Positions 1 through 9,272 of a stretch of 64,000 bases of DNA are shown piece after piece. The stretch's first letter is position 1; every line of letters begins with the position of its first letter. The position numbers and the translations under genes were made by a program. The DNA comes from Spirosoma arboris. Its GTDB lineage: Bacteria; Bacteroidota; Bacteroidia; Cytophagales; Spirosomataceae. A model generated the notes under the pieces. The model had not been told where the DNA came from. It saw only the letters and a list, made by a program, of their open reading frames with translations, and did not search any database. Where the stretch lies: positions 186,001-250,000 of the forward strand of contig NZ_WPIN01000002.1 in assembly GCF_009754945.1 (NCBI RefSeq). Reading direction: 5' to 3'.

Positions 1-675
1 TGGGAGCTGGATTCGTTTTCGGGCGTACAGGAATCCGACGCCTTTGGGACCATGAAATTTATGGGCAGAGCCGACGATAAAATCGATGGGCAAGTCAGCC
101 AGATCAAACGGATAACGACCAATTGTCTGTACTGTATCTGAGTGAAACAAAGCGTTATACTCCTTGCAAAGCCAGGCAATATGGGCAAGGTCGTTTAGGT
201 TACCGATTTCATTGTTGCCGTGCATTAAGCTCACCAGCGTAGACGGCAAATCGTCGGTACGGTGTTGGTGTAGTAATCGTTCTAAGTAGTCGTAATCAGG
301 ACGCCCCCGGGTGTCCAGCGGCAGCCAATGAAGTCGAACACCTTCTTCTGGACTAAATCGGGTAAGGGGTTGTAACACCGCTTTATGTTCGATAGGACTA
401 CTGATAGCATGCCGGATACCCAACCCCCGCAAACTCCCAGCGATAGCCAGATTATCCGATTCGGTAGCACCACTCGTGAACGTAATCTCGCTCGGGGATG
501 CGTTGAGTAAATCAGCTACAGTTTTTCTAGCTTTGTCCACTACCCGCCGTGCTTCCTGACCCGCTCGATGGGTTGAAGATGGATTACCAAAGTACTGGGT
601 TAAGTACGGCACCATTGCGTCAAATACTTCAGGGTCAAGGGCAGTTGTGGCGGCATTGTCGAAATAGATTTCCAT
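1..675 (-). CDS. Cysteine desulfurase (NifS/IscS-type class V aminotransferase), 3' end cut by window
   Basis: PLP enzyme that takes sulfur from L-cysteine to supply Fe-S cluster and thiolation pathways. Reading the minus strand from the ATG at 675 gives an uninterrupted frame of 225 codons to the window edge, so the C-terminal half, including the catalytic Cys loop, is not visible. It begins MEIYFDNAATT, the family N-terminus, followed by NPSSTHRAGQEAR, FTSGATESDN, MHGNNEIG and SAHKFHGPKG. The Lys of SAHK (residue 206) is the expected PLP Schiff-base lysine. It is transcribed away from the sulfatase block, across a 1.4 kb gap, and shows no sign of belonging to it. Family is certain; whether it is the IscS-type housekeeping enzyme or a paralog cannot be judged from half a protein. 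Confidence 0.93.
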   Translation of the reverse strand, partial: MEIYFDNAATTALDPEVFDAMVPYLTQYFGNPSSTHRAGQEARRVVDKARKTVADLLNASPSEITFTSGATESDNLAIAGSLRGLGIRHAISSPIEHKAVLQPLTRFSPEEGVRLHWLPLDTRGRPDYDYLERLLHQHRTDDLPSTLVSLMHGNNEIGNLNDLAHIAWLCKEYNALFHSDTVQTIGRYPFDLADLPIDFIVGSAHKFHGPKGVGFLYARKRIQLP

Positions 676-2047
676 AATGAAGTGTTTTATTGAGTATCAC
701 GCAGTAAATTTATCGGTATTTTTTATCTATAATTCCTATAGAATAAATGGAAAAATTAAGCTAATTAAGGGCTAATCAACCTATTCAGTGGCATTAATTC
801 TAAGTAATAGTTAAGAGGAAACTTAGGTTAATTCAGGAGCTAATCAGGCAATAACGGTGGGGAGTACTAACGGGGAGACTCCTTCTTGAGTCAATTGAAC
901 ATCGGAAGACGTGTGCAGTCATAAGCCATGCCGCCGAAGCGGTTGTAAATTTATAGTTCCTAACGCTGTAGGCAGGTTAGCACTATCGCCAACTGGCAAG
1001 TTGCTAAGGGTTCGCTGAGCCTATCTCTCCCCCTTTCTGTATAAATCACAACTACGTGCAGGCTTCGTAATTGATGATGGCGTAAAGATAAACACGTCAA
1101 TTTTTAATTTCCAAATTAGTATATAAATTTTATCGAATAAAAAGACTAGTCCTAAAACCCGATAGAATATACACCCTATTTAAAGTACCGCACGATCTAA
1201 AAAAAACAAAATATTTATAAATAAATGTTCGCTAAAAAATGGGGTTAATCAGATACTGATCGAGTTGAACCTAACTACGTAGGCCGATTACCTGCACCTT
1301 TTTTAAATTCGTCAAACTAGAAAGTTTTTTGTTAGAAGCTATTTTTTCTGTTCGTAATAGACTGTATATGAACGATTTTAAAAAAATATTAAGTATTTTT
1401 CTTGTTTTTCTAAAATAATCATTCCTACCTTTGAGGCATCTGACAAGTACTACCTGCAAAGTAGTTGTTATTTATACTGATCGAATAGAAGGCACTCGTT
1501 GATATCTTTTTCAACTGGCGCAATATTGGATTAGTACTAGTTTCCGAACTTATAAATAACCGTCATTATGCGCATGCATTTTATACTTTGTTGTTGTAGC
1601 TCCACTAGAGAAGTCTCCCCTCTCTCGCTACCCATTGACTATTGATCCAGTAATCTCAATTAGTCTTCTGGCTCCTGATCAAATTTAGTAGGATACTCAT
1701 CCTCAATGAGAACACTTCATCAATAAGCTTTTTTTTACAGTCAATTACTATATAAATTCTATATACTTTGACTAGTAATATAAAAAATGATTAACCCAAA
1801 ATTCATCGACTGACCCAATACACTCATTTTCTGATCCTGAATCGCTTTTGATTCTGTGGCGTGGCAAATTCTGTTTCTGAAAAGGTAGTTATCCGCTTTC
1901 GAAATGCAGGCTCTTCAGCTGGCAACTATCCGAACTCAACAAATTTGTTCACCCACAGAATCGAAGGCAATCGGCAAAATGAGGACTATACATAGTAGCT
2001 AATACGATCAACTAAAATCGTCATAACCCAACTGTACTTAACCTATT
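676..2047. other. 1.4 kb AT-rich intergenic region
   Basis: No convincing gene is seen between the cysteine desulfurase (leftward) and the small membrane peptide (rightward). The stretch 1080-1460 is very AT-rich. Sequences resembling the Bacteroidota -7 element (TATACTTTG) occur near 1582 and 1764 but do not match TAnnTTTG exactly. A long imperfect inverted repeat lies at 1823-1982. The promoter for the rightward accessory block is presumably here. Confidence 0.5.
1823..1982. repeat. Long imperfect inverted repeat upstream of the desaturase unit
   Basis: The left arm (1823-1859) contains CTCATTTT and ends TTGATTCTGTGG. The right arm (1953-1982) starts CCACAGAATCGAA and ends AAAATGAG, so the ends pair over roughly 30 bases with an internal bulge. 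A further weak pairing (GGTAGTTATCC against GGCAACTATCC) lies inside the loop. It could be a MITE-like element or a structured 5' leader about 65 bases before the first small gene; the sequence does not decide. Confidence 0.5.
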
Positions 2048-2170
2048 ATGGCAACTCAAGATGTGAAAATTCTGGCGAAGAAAATTGGGGTGAGTATCCT
2101 GGTTTACGCGATCCCGCTAGCTATTCTGGGTGGCGGCCTTTCTCTGATTAAACTCCTGATAATCAAGTAA
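2048..2170 (+). CDS. 40-residue membrane peptide resembling the N-terminus of the next gene
   Basis: ATG at 2048 to TAA at 2168-2170 encodes 40 residues, MATQDVKILAKKIGVSILV to LIKLLIIK: a short charged head and one hydrophobic segment (about residues 13-38). It ends 11 bases before the desaturase start and would be co-transcribed. Its AKKIGVSILVYAIPLAIL parallels residues 8-28 of the desaturase (AKKI, then ISVILYALPVIAL), so it looks like a partial duplication of that anchor, kept open. Function is unknown; a subunit or assembly peptide of the hydroxylase is a guess. Confidence 0.6.
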   Translation: MATQDVKILAKKIGVSILVYAIPLAILGGGLSLIKLLIIK

Positions 2171-2181
2171 TTCACTGAACA

Positions 2182-3243
2182 ATGGCCTTAGATCAATCCG
2201 CTGCAAAGAAAATTACCCGCGATGCACTCATTAGCGTCATTCTATACGCATTGCCTGTTATCGCACTTGTCGTCTGGTTCACATATACGGGCGAGACACC
2301 CTGGAAAAATCCGGTCAAGGATTACGCTCACGTTTCGGCACCTGCCTTCCTGACGTTTCTAGAGCCGGTATTTAAAAATCTGAAATCCTGGGGATTCATC
2401 GCCCTGGCGTTGGGATTAGGTGTACTTGAATTTGCCCTGGGTCTCTACGACAATAAGTGGACACCCACCGAACGCAAAATTGACATCGTCTGTTTTTTAG
2501 CTCCCAAGTTTCTGGTGCCACCGGTCGTTGCTTATTTCAGCCTGACACTCTTACCAACGCTGTTACCCAGCTATGCGAATGTATTTTCGTGGGTACCTTT
2601 TTGGGGTGGTTTCTTCCTGATTGCTGTAGCCGATGACCTGACTCAGTACTGGTATCACCGACTGCACCACCAGATCCCGTTTATGTGGCGCTTCCATCGG
2701 ACGCACCACTCTGCTCCCTACATGGGTATGGCGATGGCCAGTCGACAGAATTTCATTTACACGATCTTCTTTTCGCAAACTTACCTGACGGCTACGCTCA
2801 TTTATCTGGGCTTAGGGTATCCCGCCTTGTTCGTAACGGCCATTAAGAGTCTGATCACGATGACGGCCCACAGCAGCATTGCCTGGGATAAACCCTTCTA
2901 CAAATACCGGATTTTACATCCCATCGCCTGGGTCTTGGAGCGGCTGATTTCTACGCCCGCTACGCACCATGCTCACCATGCAGACAGTGCCGATGATGGC
3001 ATCGGGAACTACAAAGGCAACTTTGGTAATATGTTTTTCCTCTGGGACGTCATTTTTGGCACGGGTTTGATTACTCGCCAGTACCCAACTTCGTATGGCA
3101 TCAAATTCTATAAAGAGGAAGAATGGTATGCCCAGTTCCTGTGGCCCCTATTCAAATCGAAAAAGGAAGGCAGCGAGTTATCGGCCGATGGTCCTGAGGT
3201 GGGCGATGAAGTAGAGGCCACCCCCGAATTGATAAATGCGTAA
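2182..3243 (+). CDS. Sterol desaturase / fatty acid hydroxylase superfamily membrane protein
   Basis: Integral membrane di-iron hydroxylase of 353 residues, a normal length for bacterial members. Hydrophobic segments lie near residues 14-33, 52-72, 95-120 and 140-155. The clustered histidine boxes that bind the two irons are present: YHRLHH, FHRTHHS, and a C-terminal THHAHH followed by the typical GNYKGNFG and WDVIFGT. Members hydroxylate or desaturate sterols, fatty acids, carotenoids or ether lipids; the substrate cannot be read from the sequence. It lies 24 bases before the FGE gene on the same strand, at the head of the sulfatase block, which raises the possibility of a lipid or sterol link. 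The C-terminal 25 residues are acidic and low complexity. Confidence 0.9.
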   Translation: MALDQSAAKKITRDALISVILYALPVIALVVWFTYTGETPWKNPVKDYAHVSAPAFLTFLEPVFKNLKSWGFIALALGLGVLEFALGLYDNKWTPTERKIDIVCFLAPKFLVPPVVAYFSLTLLPTLLPSYANVFSWVPFWGGFFLIAVADDLTQYWYHRLHHQIPFMWRFHRTHHSAPYMGMAMASRQNFIYTIFFSQTYLTATLIYLGLGYPALFVTAIKSLITMTAHSSIAWDKPFYKYRILHPIAWVLERLISTPATHHAHHADSADDGIGNYKGNFGNMFFLWDVIFGTGLITRQYPTSYGIKFYKEEEWYAQFLWPLFKSKKEGSELSADGPEVGDEVEATPELINA

Positions 3244-3267
3244 GTGATACGCTAAGTAATACAACCT

Positions 3268-4386
3268 ATGAAATCGTTCCAATCAGTTATTCCCGTTGCT
3301 GCTTTATTGATCGCCGGTATGGCGTTCATCAGCAAGAATGGAGTTCCCGATAAAAAGCCTACAAAAAATCCTCAAAAAGCAATTGCTCTCTGTGGAGGCT
3401 CAACATGTAAGGTACCATCGCGAGCTGTGGCCCTACGAACCAGCCTGGTTTCAACCACAAATCGGGAGCAAACTACGGCCGATATGGTTTTGATTAAAGG
3501 CAGTAGTTTCCAGATGGGGTCGGCGGAATTTCCAGACGCCAAACCCGTTCATGCCGTGACTGTGAATAGCTTCTGGATGGATACGCACGAGGTAACGAAC
3601 GCTCAGTTTGACGCCTTTGTAAAAGCCACCGGTTATCGTACCGTAGCCGAGCGTCCACTTAACCCCGCTGATTATCCCGGTGTGCCAGCCGATAAGTTAG
3701 TGCCTGGCTCGGCTGTATTTACGCCACCAGCTCACCCCGTTTCACTACAAAACCCACTTCAATGGTGGCAATACGTACCGGGTGCCAACTGGCGTCATCC
3801 GCAAGGTCCCCAGAGCAATCTGGTTGGCAAGGGCAATGAACCGGTTGTGCAGGTTTGCTACGAAGATGCTGCGGCTTATGCCAGATGGGCAGGCAAACGG
3901 TTACCAACCGAAGCGGAATGGGAATTTGCAGCCAGGGCTGGTCGTAAGAACACAACCTACTATTGGGGGAATACGCTGAAACCAGCCGGAAAATGGGTGG
4001 CCAATATCTTTCAGGGTTCATTCCCCGCCAAGAATACGCTTGACGATGGCTACGCAGCCTTGGCTCCCGTAAAAACCTTTCCCGCCAACCCTAATGGGTT
4101 GTACGATATGGATGGCAACGTCTGGGAGTGGTGTAGCGATTTGTACCGACCCGATTATTACCAGAAAAGCCTCTCAGTTAATCCTAAAGGGCCTAAAGAC
4201 AGCTTTGATCCCGATGAACCGGGTACAGTAAAGCATGTACAGCGCGGTGGCTCGTTTCTGTGCAGCGATCAATACTGTATCCGCTACAAGGCGGGCAGCC
4301 GTGGAAAAGGCGAAACCACCAGTGCCAGTAATAACCTGGGCTTCCGTTGTGTTCGTACGGCCGAATCAATCCCTCAGAATTTATAA
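3268..4386 (+). CDS. Formylglycine-generating enzyme (sulfatase-modifying factor), exported form
   Basis: Copper- and oxygen-dependent oxidase that converts the Cys of CxPxR in type I sulfatases to C-alpha-formylglycine. 372 residues. The FGE fold begins near residue 70 (MVLIKGSSFQMGS, then FWMDTHEVTNAQFDAFV), with RLPTEAEWEFAARAG, GLYDMDGNVWEW and the C-terminal RGGSFLCSDQYCIRYKAGSR and NLGFRC. The two cysteines of the CxxxxC pair are Cys332 and Cys337, matching in spacing and context the catalytic pair of human SUMF1 (Cys336/Cys341). This separates it from the many FGE-fold proteins that lack the cysteines. An N-terminal hydrophobic stretch (residues 7-22, IPVAALLIAGMAF) suggests export or a membrane anchor, unlike the cytosolic FGEs of actinobacteria. 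It sits upstream of SusC/SusD and fifteen sulfatases, its likely substrates. Confidence 0.95.
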   Translation: MKSFQSVIPVAALLIAGMAFISKNGVPDKKPTKNPQKAIALCGGSTCKVPSRAVALRTSLVSTTNREQTTADMVLIKGSSFQMGSAEFPDAKPVHAVTVNSFWMDTHEVTNAQFDAFVKATGYRTVAERPLNPADYPGVPADKLVPGSAVFTPPAHPVSLQNPLQWWQYVPGANWRHPQGPQSNLVGKGNEPVVQVCYEDAAAYARWAGKRLPTEAEWEFAARAGRKNTTYYWGNTLKPAGKWVANIFQGSFPAKNTLDDGYAALAPVKTFPANPNGLYDMDGNVWEWCSDLYRPDYYQKSLSVNPKGPKDSFDPDEPGTVKHVQRGGSFLCSDQYCIRYKAGSRGKGETTSASNNLGFRCVRTAESIPQNL

Positions 4387-4421
4387 TCGTTTCACTTAAT
4401 CGTACCCCATGTAACAAAAAA

Positions 4422-4449
4422 AGCCAACCCTGTTCCAGCAGGGTTGGCT
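4422..4449 (+). terminator. Hairpin after the FGE gene
   Basis: AGCCAACCCT and AGGGTTGGCT form a perfect 10-bp stem with an 8-base loop 35 bases after the FGE stop. The T-run lies on the side that would serve minus-strand transcripts, so on the plus strand this may attenuate rather than fully terminate. It separates the hydroxylase-FGE unit from susC. Confidence 0.6.
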
Positions 4450-4540
4450 GGTCAAAACAAGGCTCAGTGGCAACTGAATTTGTGCAGTCGTTGGCACGAC
4501 TGACACAGCACCCTATTGTTTATCTAACCAGTACAAAACA

Positions 4541-7500
4541 ATGAATAAAAGTTTAATTTTTTTACTATGGGTTTGGGTTCTTACTCAGCCTTCCTCTCTT
4601 TTTGCACAAGGCACCGCTCCCGTCATTAACGCTACCCTAAACGGTAAGGTCCTGGATGCCAAAACAAAAGAACCCCTGATTGGCGCTACAATTCAGATAA
4701 AAGGCATTACCAATGGGGCCTCAACGGATGCTAACGGGAAGTTCACCCTGAAAACCGCCCAGACACTACCATTTACCCTTATTGTTACCTATGTCGGTTA
4801 CAAGACCCGGGAAGTAGCGGCTGTTTCGAACACGATCGACATTGAACTGGATGAAAATCTTGGTCAATTAAGTGAAGTCGTCGTGGTGGGCTATGGTACG
4901 GTAAAGCGGAGCGATATTACCGGTTCCATTGCTTCCGTTCCGTTAGAAATTAAATCACAGCCGGTTGTCTCACTCGAACGGCTACTCCAGGGTTCCATTG
5001 CCGGGGTGACCGTCACCCAAACCTCAGGTCAGCCGGGTGGCGGGGTGAGCGTTCAGGTCAGAGGGAGCAACTCGATTACGGCGGGTAGTGACCCACTCTA
5101 TGTGATCGATGGTTTCCCGATCAATAACGATTATGGCGTCAGCGATGCCGGGGTTACTGATGGCCCAAAAATAAATCCGCTATCATCCCTGAATACGGCG
5201 GATATTGAGTCCATCGACGTATTGAAGGATGCCTCGGCAACGGCTATCTATGGCTCACGGGGAGCCAATGGGGTAGTTATCATTACAACGAAAGGAGGAT
5301 CAGCCAAAAAATCCTCCATTAGCTACGATGCCTATTTCGGACAGCAACAAGTGATCCGAACACTTCCCCTGCTGAATGCCAGAGAGTGGTGGCTGCTCCG
5401 GAAAGATGCAGCGACTAACTCGGGCAAAACGCCCACGCTGCCCAGTGTTTCTGGTTATACATTGGATACGACGGGTGCAGGTACCGACTGGCAGGCGGCT
5501 GGATTCCGTAAAGCGGCCCAGCAAAGTCATAGCCTCTCCATCTCCTCTGGCTCCGATAAAACCCGACTAGGCATTTCGTTCAATTACTTCAAGCAGGATG
5601 GGGTACTTCAGAATACGGATTTCAAACGAATTTCGGCCCGGGTCAATATTGATCATAACTACAGTAAAAACCTACGCCTTTCGGCTAGCATTACCGGTAG
5701 TAACACCAAAGCAAATGTGGCACCCGCAGCCATTGTTGGTGCCTTAATTTTAACGCCACCAGCGCTACCGGTTTATCAGGATAATGGCACATTCGTTAAA
5801 AACAGCCCGTTTGAAACGGTCTATGCCAATCCCATCAATTCATTGATGAACCAGATCAACCAGACGTCTACGAATCGGTTTTTGGGCAATTTTTCGGCTG
5901 AATACACCTTTATTGAAGGGTTGAAAGCGAAGGTGCTGGTGGGTGCTGACGTCGTCGATAACAAACAGAATCGGTACCTCCCGATCTCTACCTACGAAGG
6001 CTCAGCCCTCAATGGCGACGCGCTGGTGGGCTCTATTTTTACCACCAACTGGCTGAATGAAAATACGCTCAGCTACGATAAACATTTTGGTGGTAAGCAT
6101 GCGTTAAATACGGTTGTCGGGTTCACCGCTCAGCAGTCAAAAACGAGAGGTTCGGTGGCTGAAGCCGCTGGGTTCACCTCAGATGCCCTCACATTCAATA
6201 ATCTGGGAACCGGCATTACCAACCGGACACCCGGATCGTCAGCCATCGACTGGTCACTAGCCTCTTACTTAGGCCGGATCAATTATGTGTATGATGACCG
6301 GTATTTATTTACGGCCACCTTCCGCGCCGATGGTTCGTCCAAGTTTGGTGATGGTAACAAATGGGGCTATTTCCCCTCGGCAGCTGTCGGCTGGAACATC
6401 AGTAATGAAAAATTCTTTAGTGAAGTTCGCCATGTTAGTTCGGCAAAACTTAGACTAAGTGCGGGATCAACGGGTAATCAGAATATCCCTCCCTATCAAT
6501 CGCTGGCCCAGTTAACGTACTATCCCTACAATTTTTCGGGCGCTACCGTCTCGGGCTATGCGCCTAGTACCGTGGCCAACAAGAATTTGAGTTGGGAGAA
6601 AACCTTCCAGGTAGATGCTGGTCTGGATGTCGGGTTGTTAAACGAACGTATCCATCTGACAGCCGATTATTATTATAAAAAGACAACGGATCTGCTACTA
6701 ACCCGCACCGTTCCCGGAACGTCTGGTTTATCGGATGTCTATAATGGCCAGGGATCGACGACCTATCAAAATGTGGGTGCTGTATCAAACCAGGGTATCG
6801 AGTTAAATATTAATTCCCGAAACATCACCGGGCCCTTCAAGTGGACGACCATCCTGATTTATGCGAAAAATACGAATAAGATTCTGAGCCTCGGAGACGG
6901 CGTCGATCAATACATTCCGTCCAGCTCAGCGCCTTCCATTGCGAAAGTTGGCCACCCACTCGGCTCATTCATCGTCTATCAAACCGATGGCCTGATTCAA
7001 CAGGATACCAAACCCCTGACTCCGCAGGCCAATAACAAACCTGGTGGGCAACAGTATAAAGACCTGAATGGCGATGGTCTGATTACGCAGGCGGGTGACC
7101 GGATTGTGATTGACAACCAGATCAAGTTTACAGCCGGTTTAACCAATACGTTCAGTTACAAAGGCTTCGACCTGTCGGTTTTCTTCCAGGCTTCGGTAGG
7201 AGGCAAACTTTACAATGTCAACCGGGCCAATCTTGAATTAGGGACAGGCTACACCAATTTCTCAAAAGTCCTGCTGGACCGATGGACGCCTACCCATACC
7301 AACACAGACGTGAAAGCTGCTTACCAGGACCCAGCCATTACCATCTCGGATCGGTTCATTGAGGATGCTACGTACTACCGGCTGAAAAACGCTTCGTTTG
7401 GCTATACCCTACCTAAAGCCGTTAGTACCCGGATTGGCCTTCAGACATTACGGGTGTATGTATCGGCGCAAAATGCGGCTACCTGGACTAAGTACACCGG

Positions 7501-7612
7501 TTTTGACCCAGAGGTTAGTTCAAGCGGGCAAAGTCTGATTAATCGGGGCGTAGATGATGGCGTCTATCCCAACAATAAGTCATACCTGGCAGGCTTGTCC
7601 ATCACCTTCTGA
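4541..7612 (+). CDS. susC: SusC/RagA-family TonB-dependent outer-membrane transporter
   Basis: Outer-membrane barrel that imports the ligand captured by its SusD partner. 1023 residues, typical for the family. A Sec signal peptide (to about residue 23, SLFAQG) is followed by a carboxypeptidase-regulatory-like domain (about 30-110: LNGKVLDAKTKEPLIGATI, YVGYKTREV), the SusC box SEVVVVGYGTVKRSDITGS, the plug with GANGVVIITTKGG, and the 22-strand barrel ending in an aromatic-type terminus (LAGLSITF). No extra N-terminal secretin/TonB-like domain is present, so no built-in anti-sigma signalling is indicated. It is followed after 25 bases by susD and then the sulfatases, which makes it the import pair for a sulfated ligand. 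Confidence 0.96.
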   Translation: MNKSLIFLLWVWVLTQPSSLFAQGTAPVINATLNGKVLDAKTKEPLIGATIQIKGITNGASTDANGKFTLKTAQTLPFTLIVTYVGYKTREVAAVSNTIDIELDENLGQLSEVVVVGYGTVKRSDITGSIASVPLEIKSQPVVSLERLLQGSIAGVTVTQTSGQPGGGVSVQVRGSNSITAGSDPLYVIDGFPINNDYGVSDAGVTDGPKINPLSSLNTADIESIDVLKDASATAIYGSRGANGVVIITTKGGSAKKSSISYDAYFGQQQVIRTLPLLNAREWWLLRKDAATNSGKTPTLPSVSGYTLDTTGAGTDWQAAGFRKAAQQSHSLSISSGSDKTRLGISFNYFKQDGVLQNTDFKRISARVNIDHNYSKNLRLSASITGSNTKANVAPAAIVGALILTPPALPVYQDNGTFVKNSPFETVYANPINSLMNQINQTSTNRFLGNFSAEYTFIEGLKAKVLVGADVVDNKQNRYLPISTYEGSALNGDALVGSIFTTNWLNENTLSYDKHFGGKHALNTVVGFTAQQSKTRGSVAEAAGFTSDALTFNNLGTGITNRTPGSSAIDWSLASYLGRINYVYDDRYLFTATFRADGSSKFGDGNKWGYFPSAAVGWNISNEKFFSEVRHVSSAKLRLSAGSTGNQNIPPYQSLAQLTYYPYNFSGATVSGYAPSTVANKNLSWEKTFQVDAGLDVGLLNERIHLTADYYYKKTTDLLLTRTVPGTSGLSDVYNGQGSTTYQNVGAVSNQGIELNINSRNITGPFKWTTILIYAKNTNKILSLGDGVDQYIPSSSAPSIAKVGHPLGSFIVYQTDGLIQQDTKPLTPQANNKPGGQQYKDLNGDGLITQAGDRIVIDNQIKFTAGLTNTFSYKGFDLSVFFQASVGGKLYNVNRANLELGTGYTNFSKVLLDRWTPTHTNTDVKAAYQDPAITISDRFIEDATYYRLKNASFGYTLPKAVSTRIGLQTLRVYVSAQNAATWTKYTGFDPEVSSSGQSLINRGVDDGVYPNNKSYLAGLSITF

Positions 7613-7637
7613 TTCAATCGTTTAATAGTGAACAATC

Positions 7638-9200
7638 ATGAAAAAGTACTCATACATCTTATTAGTTATAGCGGTTTCTTTCACTAGTTCCTGCACGGAA
7701 TTTCTAAAAGAACAACCCGAATCGATCATTTCAGAAGATCAGTATTATAAAACGGAATCGGATGCGCTAACAGCCATCAACGCGGCTTATTTCTTTCTGA
7801 ATACGGCCAAAGTACAATCGCCTTATAACACCCTGTTCAATACGGGGATGAACATGGCCGGTGATGATGAAGATCCAGGACCGGGCGCCACCAATCCTGA
7901 TGTTCGGTCGCTATCCGTTTTAGCGCATTCGACCAGTAACCTGCGGGTGTACGAACTCTGGCAACAGCACTATGCAGCCATTCGGAAAGCCAATGTCGTG
8001 CTGGCTAAAGTACCCGCCATTACATTCGCTGTACCTGCTACAAAAGATCGCATTCTTGGTGAAGCCAAATTTTTACGGGCTTTGTTTTATTTCAATCTGG
8101 TGCGTTTATATGGTGACGTCCCTTTAGTTACACAGTACCAAAACTATGTGTATGCGTCCGATTACGCCGTTGCTCGCACACCCTCGGCCGACGTATATGC
8201 GCAGATTGAAAAGGATCTGACCGAAGCCGCTCAGGTTCTGCCCGCTTCCTACAGCGCCCCCGATGCAGGGCGCGCTACGGCGGGTGCCGCTAAGGCGCTA
8301 TTGGCCAAGGTATACCTGATCAAATCATCCTTACCGTTAAAATTGACTGAAAACTACCAGAAGGCCATTACAAAAGCCGAAGAGGCTTTATCGACTGCTG
8401 ATGGGGGAACCGGTACATATGGGTATGATCTAAAAACGGACTATTCTCAGGTATTTTTGCCCGCTTATAAAAATGGTGCCGAGCATATTTTCTCGGCCCA
8501 GATGAAAGGGAACTCGTATAGTCAGGGCAACGCTGAAAACCCACGCGCCATTTTTACCTCGATTCCTGGCCTGACGGGTAACTACGCCCATATGGTTCGG
8601 TTCTATACCGAAGGCAACGACAAATTTTTTAATATCTACAAACTGTATAAGTCCACCGATAAGCGCCGGGATGTCACGTTTGTGCGCAACTTTACCAGCC
8701 CAACAAACGGCAAAAAATACGGTCTTCCAATTGCCAATACAGCCGTTGCCAATGATTCGACCCCGTTCTGGCACAAGTGGTGGGACCCCGCCAACACATC
8801 GGTCACCAGCAACTCAGAGGCTAACGTTCCCATTATCCGCTATGCCGAATTACTCCTGATTCATGCAGAGGCCGAAAACGAGGTAAATGGTCCAAGCGCC
8901 AAAGCCTACAAGTCGATCAATCGGGTACGTAAACGGGCTGGCCTAGCCGACCTGACTGCAGGCTTAAGTAAGGATCAATTCCGCGATTCTGTTTATCTGG
9001 AGCGTCGTCTTGAACTTTCGTATGAATACCAACGCTGGTTCGATCTAATTCGGGAAAAAGACGCGAGTGGCAATGGTATTCTGATCTCCAGCTTACAAAA
9101 AGTGGGTAAAACCAATGTAGCGGCTAAGCACTATTTATACCCGATTCCACAAACCGAAATTGACAATAACCCCAAGCTAACCCAGAATGCTGGTTGGTAA
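7638..9200 (+). CDS. susD: SusD/RagB-family surface lipoprotein
   Basis: Cell-surface ligand-binding lipoprotein that caps the SusC barrel. 520 residues. The signal peptide ends in a lipobox-like SFTSSC (Cys near residue 19), then TEFLKEQPES, typical of SusD N-termini. TPR-type helices follow (LWQQHYAAIRKANVVL, GEAKFLRALFYFNLVRLYGDVPLV), and the C-terminal region has the conserved ERRLELSYEYQRWFDLIRE and YLYPIPQTEIDNNPKLTQNAGW. Directly downstream of susC on the same strand. Confidence 0.96.
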   Translation: MKKYSYILLVIAVSFTSSCTEFLKEQPESIISEDQYYKTESDALTAINAAYFFLNTAKVQSPYNTLFNTGMNMAGDDEDPGPGATNPDVRSLSVLAHSTSNLRVYELWQQHYAAIRKANVVLAKVPAITFAVPATKDRILGEAKFLRALFYFNLVRLYGDVPLVTQYQNYVYASDYAVARTPSADVYAQIEKDLTEAAQVLPASYSAPDAGRATAGAAKALLAKVYLIKSSLPLKLTENYQKAITKAEEALSTADGGTGTYGYDLKTDYSQVFLPAYKNGAEHIFSAQMKGNSYSQGNAENPRAIFTSIPGLTGNYAHMVRFYTEGNDKFFNIYKLYKSTDKRRDVTFVRNFTSPTNGKKYGLPIANTAVANDSTPFWHKWWDPANTSVTSNSEANVPIIRYAELLLIHAEAENEVNGPSAKAYKSINRVRKRAGLADLTAGLSKDQFRDSVYLERRLELSYEYQRWFDLIREKDASGNGILISSLQKVGKTNVAAKHYLYPIPQTEIDNNPKLTQNAGW

Positions 9201-9202
9201 TG

Positions 9203-9247
9203 ATTCCATAGGTAGAGCGGCCCAACATGCTGCTCTACCTATGGAAT
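9203..9247 (+). terminator. Perfect 16-bp stem-loop after susD
   Basis: ATTCCATAGGTAGAGC and GCTCTACCTATGGAAT pair perfectly around a 13-base loop, starting 2 bases after the susD stop. There is no strong T-run. In such loci a hairpin here often sets susCD expression above the enzymes downstream; that role is inferred. Confidence 0.65.
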
Positions 9248-9272
9248 TTACCTTTTCGGAATCAGTAGAAAA

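Noticed and set aside
1271-1459. 62-codon minus-strand frame in the AT-rich gap
   Set aside because: Very Lys/Leu/Ser-rich, as expected from AT-rich DNA, with no neighbour or motif to support it.
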